From Raineya sp964654605 (GTDB lineage: Bacteria > Bacteroidota > Bacteroidia > Cytophagales > Thermonemataceae): a stretch of DNA of 11,434 nucleotides. The notes under the pieces were generated by a model. It had not been told where the DNA came from and did not search any database. It saw nothing but the letters and a program-made list of their open reading frames with translations. Every line of letters starts with the position of its first letter. Position 1 is the first letter of the stretch. The position numbers and the translations under genes were made by a program. The DNA lies in assembly GCA_964654605.1 (NCBI GenBank), contig CAZZLW010000015.1, positions 1 to 11,434 of the forward strand, read 5' to 3'. Of the stretch, positions 5,745-11,434 are shown piece after piece.

Positions 5745-7676
5745 TTAAATTACTTTTTTTAGTTTGTGGTTTTCGCTCATTTCTACTTCGCCTACTTCAA
5801 TAATTTTTTGTAAAGCCTCTACAAGAGCCTCACGAGTACGAGGCTGAATGGTAAGAATAAGTTCTTCAATCGTCAGGCTTTGAAATTCAAGAGCTTTGAG
5901 GATTTTTTCACGATAGAGTTCGTAATAATGCTCACTAAGCCTTTTTTCTTTTTTCTTTTTCAGACAAATATCGCAAATGCCACAGGGTTCGTAAGAAATT
6001 TCACCAAAATACTCTAAAAGAAGCTGTGTTCGGCAACGACTTTCGTGTTGTGCGTAATGGATAACCGCTTTGGCTTTACGCAAATCCCTTTCCTTGCGTT
6101 GATTGATTTTTTGCCAATCTAATTGCAAATTTTCTGCATTTTGGCGAGGTACAATAAAAGTAAGTTGAGGTTTATCTTTTTGTTTTTCGTAAATAACCAC
6201 CCTCATTTTTTCTAAATTTTCAAGGGTTCGGATAACGTTTTCAATGCTTGTACCTGCTTTTTGAGCAATGGCTTGCTCGGATATTTTGCAAAAGTGTGTC
6301 AGCAGTTCGCCCCCATACATTCGCAAAAGTAACTGAATGATGGGCTCGGCATTCTTGTTGGCAATCTGAAAGGCATACAAATCGTTATGATTTAGCAAAA
6401 AAAGCAATTTAGAAGGACTAAAGTACGCCTCGCTCAAATGCAAGATGTTTTCATCGCAGAGAATTTTGAGCGAAAAATGTGCCTCGTTGGCATCTAAATT
6501 GAAGGTTTTGATAAAATCGTTGAAGTCAAAATCAAAACTTGCCATTGCACCGCTACCTACGGCAAGTTGGTAATAGTTAGCAAGCATCTGATAAACATTC
6601 CGAATGGTGGCAAGTGCAGGATAAGATTTTAAGACCTGAATTTGCAAGTTATCAAGATCATTTTTATCGTAAAGAGCTACAGCATAGGCTTTTTTTTCAT
6701 CTCTGCCTGCTCTGCCTGCTTCCTGATAGTAGGCTTCCAAAGAGCTTGGCAATTCCCAATGCACAACTACCCGCACATCGGGCTTATCGATGCCCATTCC
6801 AAAGGCATTGGTAGCTACAATAACACGAACTTTGTTTTTTATCCAAAGTTCTTGCTTGCGGTTGCGTTCTTCGTTTTTTAGTCCTGCGTGGTAGAAATCG
6901 GCACTGATTTTATGTTGGGCAAGCACTTGGGCAATTTCCTGAACCTTTTTACGAGAGTTGGCATACACTACCGCCGAACCTTGTACATTTTGCAGAATTT
7001 GCAAAAGTTTTTGAAGTTTATTTTCTTCGTAAAAGCACGAATACGAAAGATTTGCCCGAGCAAAACTTTTCTGAAAAACCTTCCGATTAGACTTAAAATG
7101 TAATTTTTCTTGAATATCGCCTTTTACTACATCGGTAGCTGTAGCCGTGAGGGCTATGCAAGGAACATCGGGGATAAGTTCACGAATTTCGGCAATTTGC
7201 AAGTAGGGAGGACGAAAATCGTAACCCCATTGCGAAATGCAGTGGGCTTCGTCTATGGCAAGCAGAGCGACTTGCATTTTTTTGAGCCGCTCACGAAAAA
7301 TATCTGTTTGCAGGCGTTCGGGCGAAACGTACAAAAATTTTACTTTCCCAAAAACGCAGTGGTCAAGAATAATATCAATTTCACGGCGGCTCATTCCTGT
7401 AAAAATGGCAAAAGCGGAAATGCCTTTTTTACGTAAATTTTCGACTTGGTCTTTCATTAGGGCAATGAGCGGCGAAATGACAATGCAAATGCCTTCCAAA
7501 CACATTGCAGGCACTTGGAAGCAAAGGGATTTTCCGCCACCTGTGGGCAAAAGGGCAAGTGTATCGTTGCCTTCTAGTACCGAAAGGATAATTTCTTCCT
7601 GTAAAGGTCTGAATTTGGAGTAGCCCCAATACTTTTGCAAAACTTCGTGAGCCTTTGCCGAAAGTTCGGATTGCAT
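5745..7676 (-). CDS. recQ: RecQ-family ATP-dependent DNA helicase (without HRDC domain)
   Basis: This 3'-5' DNA helicase acts in recombinational repair and replication-fork maintenance. Motif 0 is at FRPLQ (22-26) and Walker A at LLPTGGGKS (42-50). The DEAH box is at 142-145, within the RecQ-specific DEAHCISQWGYDFRP. The C-terminal RecA lobe has the ATNAFGMGIDKPDVR motif V region and YYQEAGRAGRD motif VI. The RecQ zinc-binding module shows Cys548, Cys565, Cys568 and Cys571. After it comes only a short helical or winged segment to residue 643, so the HRDC domain of E. coli RecQ is absent. Shorter RecQ paralogues of this kind are common in Bacteroidota. The ATG at 7676 is favoured because motif 0 follows promptly and a -7 element lies 16 bases upstream of it. 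The gene is divergent from the Met-O reductase gene. Confidence 0.95.
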   Translation of the reverse strand: MQSELSAKAHEVLQKYWGYSKFRPLQEEIILSVLEGNDTLALLPTGGGKSLCFQVPAMCLEGICIVISPLIALMKDQVENLRKKGISAFAIFTGMSRREIDIILDHCVFGKVKFLYVSPERLQTDIFRERLKKMQVALLAIDEAHCISQWGYDFRPPYLQIAEIRELIPDVPCIALTATATDVVKGDIQEKLHFKSNRKVFQKSFARANLSYSCFYEENKLQKLLQILQNVQGSAVVYANSRKKVQEIAQVLAQHKISADFYHAGLKNEERNRKQELWIKNKVRVIVATNAFGMGIDKPDVRVVVHWELPSSLEAYYQEAGRAGRDEKKAYAVALYDKNDLDNLQIQVLKSYPALATIRNVYQMLANYYQLAVGSGAMASFDFDFNDFIKTFNLDANEAHFSLKILCDENILHLSEAYFSPSKLLFLLNHNDLYAFQIANKNAEPIIQLLLRMYGGELLTHFCKISEQAIAQKAGTSIENVIRTLENLEKMRVVIYEKQKDKPQLTFIVPRQNAENLQLDWQKINQRKERDLRKAKAVIHYAQHESRCRTQLLLEYFGEISYEPCGICDICLKKKKEKRLSEHYYELYREKILKALEFQSLTIEELILTIQPRTREALVEALQKIIEVGEVEMSENHKLKKVI

Positions 7677-7692
7677 ATTTTTTGAATTTTCT

Positions 7693-7723
7693 CAAAAATA
7701 CAAAAACTATTTGTTCGTTAAAA
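7693..7723 (-). promoter_or_regulatory. Probable recQ promoter
   Basis: On the minus strand, TATTTTTG (7693-7700) matches TAnnTTTG exactly. The -33 position 19 bases upstream (7720-7723) reads TTTT, one base off TTTG. The initiation site would fall about 10 bases before the recQ ATG. The A/T-rich context makes a chance match possible. Confidence 0.42.
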
Positions 7724-7740
7724 GTATGGATTTAAGTTTG
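7710..7740 (+). promoter_or_regulatory. Promoter of the Met-O reductase gene, consensus Bacteroidota type
   Basis: TTTG (7710-7713), a 19-base spacer and TAAGTTTG (7733-7740) match the Bacteroidota sigma-factor consensus TTTG-N19-TAnnTTTG at every fixed position. Transcription would begin near 7746, about 10 bases before the ATG at 7757. Its -33 half overlaps the predicted recQ promoter on the other strand. Confidence 0.65.
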
Positions 7741-7756
7741 AAAAAAATTATCATTT

Positions 7757-8254
7757 ATGGCAGAAACACTTTTTATTCCTCAAACAGAAAATAGGGCGGA
7801 AATTTACGAGGCTCTGGGTTTGCAAATGGAGGCTTTGCTTTCGCAAGAAAAAGACCTAATCGCTAACCTTGCCAATTTTGTAGCGGTGCTAAAAGAAGCA
7901 TTTGGCTTTTTTTGGATAGGTTTTTATTGGGTAAAAGGGAATGAATTGGTGCTTGCACCTTTTCAGGGTACGCTTGCTTGTACGCGTATAGGCTATGGCA
8001 AAGGGGTTTGTGGTACAGTTTGGAAAGAGGAACGTACTATATTAGTGCCTGATGTAGAGGCTTTTCCCGGACACATTGCTTGTAGCTCACTTTCTAAATC
8101 TGAAATTGTTGTGCCTGTTTTTCAGGGAGGCAAAGTGGTAGCGGTTTTGGATATAGATAGTGATAAGCTGAACGATTTTTCGGAAACTGACCAAAAAGGA
8201 TTGGAAAATTTGGTAAAAATTTTGGAAAAGCATCTGCCTTCAATGCAAAAATAA
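7757..8254 (+). CDS. msrC: Free methionine-(R)-sulfoxide reductase (GAF domain)
   Basis: This small (165-residue) cytoplasmic GAF-fold enzyme reduces free L-methionine-(R)-sulfoxide to methionine, with thioredoxin as the usual electron donor. The three family cysteines are Cys75 (LACTRI), Cys85 (KGVCGT) and Cys109 (HIACSS). Their spacing is identical to Cys84, Cys94 and Cys118 of the E. coli enzyme, with a constant offset of nine. Cys109 is therefore the likely catalytic residue. Other family marks are FFWIGFYWV, the VPDVEAFPGHIAC loop and the LDIDSD strand near the end. A regulatory GAF protein is unlikely because there is no other domain and all three cysteines are present. It has its own promoter and a hairpin terminator two bases after the stop, so it is probably monocistronic. 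Confidence 0.94.
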   Translation: MAETLFIPQTENRAEIYEALGLQMEALLSQEKDLIANLANFVAVLKEAFGFFWIGFYWVKGNELVLAPFQGTLACTRIGYGKGVCGTVWKEERTILVPDVEAFPGHIACSSLSKSEIVVPVFQGGKVVAVLDIDSDKLNDFSETDQKGLENLVKILEKHLPSMQK

Positions 8255-8256
8255 AA

Positions 8257-8285
8257 AAACGACAAAGCCACAGGTTTTGTCGTTT
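8257..8285 (+). terminator. Hairpin terminator after the Met-O reductase gene
   Basis: AAACGACAAAGCC (8257-8269), loop ACA and GGTTTTGTCGTTT (8273-8285) pair over 13 positions with a single G-U wobble. It starts two bases after the TAA. The 3' arm ends in only three T residues, so termination may be weaker than at 5215-5240. The remaining intergenic stretch to 8402 has only small hairpins and no gene I can support. Confidence 0.65.
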
Positions 8286-8402
8286 CCACGCAACTTTAAT
8301 GTTGCTAAAAACACCACTAAAACTATTTGCAACAAAAATACTTGGTTTCAGCGGTTCTAAAAAATGATTTTAGACGAATGAGCCTTTTTGCTCGGCGAAA
8401 TT

Positions 8403-11213
8403 TTACTTTTTATCCTCTGGTTTCAAAACTACTCGGATATACTCTTTGGTATTGATATATTTTTTGGCGGTATTTTGCATTAGTTCTTTGGTAATCCAAG
8501 CAAGACGGCTTTCCCAATCTACAATCATTTCGGGGTTGTTGCCAAGGAAATAATAATTTTGCAAAGCACCTGCCCAATAACGATTGGTTTTGATATCTAC
8601 TTCCATTTTGCGTTTGCGTTGTTCTTTTACTTTGTCAAGGTCTTTTTCATCAATATTACCTTTCTGTATTTTTTCAACTTCTTCCAAAGCCTGTTTGGTG
8701 AGTTCATCAACGCGTTTGGGGTCGCAAGGGAAGCTAATACTGAAAAAATAAGAATTACGAGGATATTTGCTAATATTGCCTTCTGCACCTACGGTGTAAG
8801 CTCCTGAACTTTCTTCACGTATCTTTTCAATGAGTTTGATGTCCAAAAGTTCACTAAGGGCAGAAATGGCAAAATAGTTTTTGAAATCGAAAGGTGCATT
8901 GTCGTAACCAGCAAAAACGATTTGCACAAAACTTTTGGGGTCTGAACCTTTTTGGATAGTTTTATCCATAGGGGCTTTGGGATAAGTGATATTATTATCT
9001 TTCCAATTTTCTTTTCTGTTTGTGCTGGGCAGGGAAGCGAGGTATTTTTCAATCAAAGGTTTGATTTCCTCTATTTTGAATGCACCCACAAAAATAAAAT
9101 TAAAGTCAGAAGCATCGGCGAAGCGGTCTTTATAGAAAGCAAAGCCTTTTTCGTAACTGATTTTATCAAATTCGGGCAAGAAAGTAACCGTACGAGGGTG
9201 GTTATTGTACAAGATTTTGGAAAATTCTAAAAAGAAGTAGAATTGAGGATTTGAAAGCAAATTGCCTAAAAACGCTTTATCTCTTTGCATTTTTGAATTA
9301 AAGGCTTCTTGGTCTTTGCGAGGAGCAACAAAATACAGGTGCATTAGCTCCATTGCGGTTTCTAAATCTTTGGGAGTAGTAGATCCATTGAAACCTTCTT
9401 GCAAATCGGAAATGAAAGGACTTATACGTACATTTTTGCCTGCCATTGCCTTTTTCATTTCGGTTTGTGAAAGGTTGTTGATACCGCTTTCGGTAATTAC
9501 TTGCGAAATATAGCTGGCAGAATGTACATCTGCATCGCTGGCAAGCGAGTAGCCACCATTACTGAAAGCTGAAATGATGATTTCATCATTTTTGAAATCA
9601 GTAGGTTTGAGAATAACTTTTGCTCCATTGGAAAGAGTAAGTTCGGTGATACCACTTTTTTCCAATTTCTTTTCTGCTACAATTTTACCAGCATTGATTT
9701 TTATGCCCTCGGAAAGCGATTGAGCTACTTTTTTGGCTTCGTAAGGCTTCACCTCTGCTTTTTCTACTTCTGCCAAAATAGCTTTTACTTCTTTTTCGGT
9801 AGGGATTTTGAATCCAGCCTTTTCGGGGGCTTGAATAGAAATTACGCTATTTTCTTTGGTAATGAGGGTTTTGATGATACCATTCAAATCTTCCAATTTG
9901 ATTTTGTCTATGTGCTTTTTGGCAAATTCGTAGGTATATTCAATGCCAGGAGCGGGTTTATTTTCCAAAAAGTGGCTCACATAGCTCCAAACAATGGTGC
10001 CTGATTCGGTTTTGTCACGGTCGTTGTAGCTTTTTTCAAGATTGGCAAGATATTTCTTTTTGTAGAGGTCTAATTCTTGTTGCACAAAGCCGTGCTTTTC
10101 CAAACGCTTTACTTCGGTAAGTAAAACACGCAAAGCATTCATAAGATTTTTTTCATCGGTGTTAGCATCAAGCGAGAAACCATCTTTGGTTCTTACAAAA
10201 TCTCCATAGTAGGCACTTGCACTTGAAAAAGGTGGGTTGGAAGAAAGACGAATTTCATCAAAACGCTCATTGAGCATACCTGCGAAAATATCCATTTTGA
10301 GCTTTTCAAAGAAGTCTTGTTCAGTTTTTATTTCACGAGGCGGCTTTTTGTAGAGCAAACCTACATTGGGGAAAGCGGCTTCTTTATCCGAAACAATCGT
10401 AATGAGCATTTCTTTGTGGTCGGGAACGGGAAATGAGGTACGAGGCTTTTCTTTTTCAGGGTTTTTGAGGTCGCCGAATAGATTTTTGATTTTTTGCTCC
10501 ATAGCATTTACATCTATATCTCCAACCACTACCACTGCCATTAGATTAGGGCGATACCAATCTTTGTAAAAATTGATAGCCTCTTGATGTTTGAAAGTTT
10601 TTAGCACTTTTTCTGTACCAATAGGCAAACGCTTGGCATATTGAGAGCCTTTGAGAATAATGGGAAATTGTTTGTCCAGCATTCTTTGCTCGGCACCGCG
10701 TCCTAAACGCCATTCTTCCAAAACCACGCCTCTTTCTTTGTCAATTTCGGCAGGGTCAAAAGTTGCATTAGCCGCCCACTCGCGTAAGATTTCTAAACCT
10801 TTATCTACGAGTTCGGGCTTATCGGTAGGTACAGGCAACATATACACGGTTTCATCAAAGCTGGTGTAGGCGTTCAAATCGCCGCCAAATTGTACGCCAA
10901 TAGATTGCAAATAGCTTACTATTTCGTTTTTTGGGAATTTTTTAGTACCATTAAATAGCATATGCTCAACAAAGTGAGCCAAACCCAGTTGTTTTTCGGT
11001 TTCCAGCACCGAGCCTGCATTTACAGCCAAACGTAGCTCTACACGTTTTTCGGGCTTGCTGTTTTGTTGAATGTAATAAGTTAGCCCATTCGAGAGCTTT
11101 CCGACTCTCACTTTGGGATTGAGCGGAACAGGTTGCGTGCTTTGAGCCACAGAAAATTGAGCAAAAATTAGCCAAAGCACTACTTTTGCAATAACTAAAA
11201 CTTTGTTTGTCAT
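8403..11213 (-). CDS. Secreted M16-family zinc metallopeptidase (two-domain, PqqL-like)
   Basis: This 936-residue peptidase has a signal peptide and is probably periplasmic or envelope-bound. The ATG at 11213 is chosen because it begins MTNKVLVIAK, a hydrophobic core and an SVA|Q cleavage site at 23/24. The frame is open 44 codons further upstream, but that extension runs into the IS end and lacks family features. The inverted zinc motif HFVEH gives His80, Glu83 and His84. ERGVVLEEW follows at 160-168, where Glu167 is the likely third zinc ligand and Glu160 its usual companion. The C-terminal half repeats the M16 fold without the zinc motif but keeps the Arg799 and Tyr806 pair (IREESSGAYTV) that contacts substrate in the family. 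It is therefore expected to be an active clamshell peptidase degrading peptides. It is convergent with the Met-O reductase gene, and its upstream region is cut short by the IS 80 bases before the ATG. Confidence 0.92.
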   Translation of the reverse strand: MTNKVLVIAKVVLWLIFAQFSVAQSTQPVPLNPKVRVGKLSNGLTYYIQQNSKPEKRVELRLAVNAGSVLETEKQLGLAHFVEHMLFNGTKKFPKNEIVSYLQSIGVQFGGDLNAYTSFDETVYMLPVPTDKPELVDKGLEILREWAANATFDPAEIDKERGVVLEEWRLGRGAEQRMLDKQFPIILKGSQYAKRLPIGTEKVLKTFKHQEAINFYKDWYRPNLMAVVVVGDIDVNAMEQKIKNLFGDLKNPEKEKPRTSFPVPDHKEMLITIVSDKEAAFPNVGLLYKKPPREIKTEQDFFEKLKMDIFAGMLNERFDEIRLSSNPPFSSASAYYGDFVRTKDGFSLDANTDEKNLMNALRVLLTEVKRLEKHGFVQQELDLYKKKYLANLEKSYNDRDKTESGTIVWSYVSHFLENKPAPGIEYTYEFAKKHIDKIKLEDLNGIIKTLITKENSVISIQAPEKAGFKIPTEKEVKAILAEVEKAEVKPYEAKKVAQSLSEGIKINAGKIVAEKKLEKSGITELTLSNGAKVILKPTDFKNDEIIISAFSNGGYSLASDADVHSASYISQVITESGINNLSQTEMKKAMAGKNVRISPFISDLQEGFNGSTTPKDLETAMELMHLYFVAPRKDQEAFNSKMQRDKAFLGNLLSNPQFYFFLEFSKILYNNHPRTVTFLPEFDKISYEKGFAFYKDRFADASDFNFIFVGAFKIEEIKPLIEKYLASLPSTNRKENWKDNNITYPKAPMDKTIQKGSDPKSFVQIVFAGYDNAPFDFKNYFAISALSELLDIKLIEKIREESSGAYTVGAEGNISKYPRNSYFFSISFPCDPKRVDELTKQALEEVEKIQKGNIDEKDLDKVKEQRKRKMEVDIKTNRYWAGALQNYYFLGNNPEMIVDWESRLAWITKELMQNTAKKYINTKEYIRVVLKPEDKK

Positions 11214-11293
11214 AGATTTGAGAGTTTGAAGTGTTTTGCCCGCAAGATAAAAAAAGCCCAAGAAGTTTGTAGAAGGTACTTGAAAAATATTTA

Positions 11294-11434
11294 GTCGTCC
11301 CTTAAAAAGTAGTTTTGAGTTTGAGTTGAAAAAGATTTGAGGCAAAAATTTGGCAAAAAGTGAAAATTTTTTGGAGGCAAAAAAGAAAGCGATTGAGCCA
11401 CTTTCTAAAATTGAAAGCCGCCGCCGCCAACCAA
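11294..11434 (-). mobile_element. Inner end of an insertion sequence, right copy of inverted pair
   Basis: This is identical over 141 bases to the reverse complement of 1-141, so the same IS end faces inward at both sides of the window. The IS edge lies 80 bases upstream of the M16 peptidase ATG, and transcription leaving the transposase gene would run into that gene in the sense direction. The rest of the element is outside the window. Confidence 0.7.
11302..11433 (-). CDS. Transposase C-terminal fragment (probable IS5-type), right copy, partial
   Basis: This encodes the same 43-codon C-terminal peptide as 2-133, entering from the right edge on the minus strand and ending at TAA (11302-11304). 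There is no base difference from the left copy, which suggests recent transposition or one multi-copy element collapsed by the assembler. The catalytic part is outside the window. As for the left copy, the IS5-type label rests on the LAAAAFNFRKWL pattern only. Confidence 0.6.
   Translation of the reverse strand, partial: WLAAAAFNFRKWLNRFLFCLQKIFTFCQIFASNLFQLKLKTTF

Noticed and set aside
8356..8374. Hairpin TCTAAAA-aatga-TTTTAGA downstream of the M16 peptidase stop, plus GCAAC/GTTGC at 8290-8305, as terminators.
   Set aside because: The stems are short, mostly A-T, and have no T run in the needed direction; not strong enough to call.
11214..11345. A 44-codon N-terminal extension of the M16 peptidase to an ATG at 11345.
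   Set aside because: It overlaps the IS end and lies ahead of a clear signal peptide beginning at 11213, so it is an accidental open stretch.
1..11434. CRISPR arrays, tRNA or rRNA genes, toxin-antitoxin or phage-defence modules.
   Set aside because: No regularly spaced repeats, no cloverleaf-like sequence and no gene of these families was found on either strand.

Overview
The window is AT-rich bacterial DNA that looks like Bacteroidota. Two promoters carry the TAnnTTTG -7 element typical of that phylum, Shine-Dalgarno signals are weak or absent, and the gene families (DUF2141, a two-domain M16 peptidase, a rRNA-IVP-type four-helix-bundle protein) are common there. A Cytophagales-like bacterium is possible, but I cannot place it more finely.

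Layout, left to right. (1) Positions 1-141 are the inner end of an insertion sequence, with the last 43 codons of a probable IS5-type transposase reading inward. (2) A minus-strand TIGR04255-like gene (217-997) is complete in content but broken by one single-base frameshift near its N-terminus. (3) A plus-strand fatty-acid beta-oxidation block follows: a FadN-type 3-hydroxyacyl-CoA dehydrogenase/enoyl-CoA hydratase (1147-3582) and a thiolase (4044-5213), separated by a four-helix-bundle gene (3634-3990) that sits between imperfect inverted repeats. A strong hairpin terminator ends the block. (4) On the minus strand are a RecQ helicase (5745-7676) and, downstream of it, a DUF2141 protein (5239-5670). 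(5) A free methionine-(R)-sulfoxide reductase (7757-8254) diverges from recQ across an 80-bp region holding two overlapping, oppositely facing promoters. (6) A large secreted M16 zinc metallopeptidase (8403-11213) is on the minus strand. (7) Positions 11294-11434 are an exact reverse complement of 1-141, a second copy of the same IS end.

The genes are mostly ordinary metabolism and maintenance. FadN and the thiolase together carry out hydration, dehydrogenation and thiolysis in beta-oxidation; no acyl-CoA dehydrogenase is present. RecQ (DNA repair) and the Met-O reductase (oxidative damage) share a control region, but this may be chance. I do not see a defence system or biosynthetic cluster.

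The most notable structure is the pair of inverted IS ends bounding the window. The whole segment lies between two oppositely oriented copies of one IS, both with transposase 3' ends facing inward. The repeat length of exactly 141 bp matches a common assembler k-mer size, so the window is probably a whole contig cut at a multi-copy IS. The true repeat is then likely longer than what is visible.
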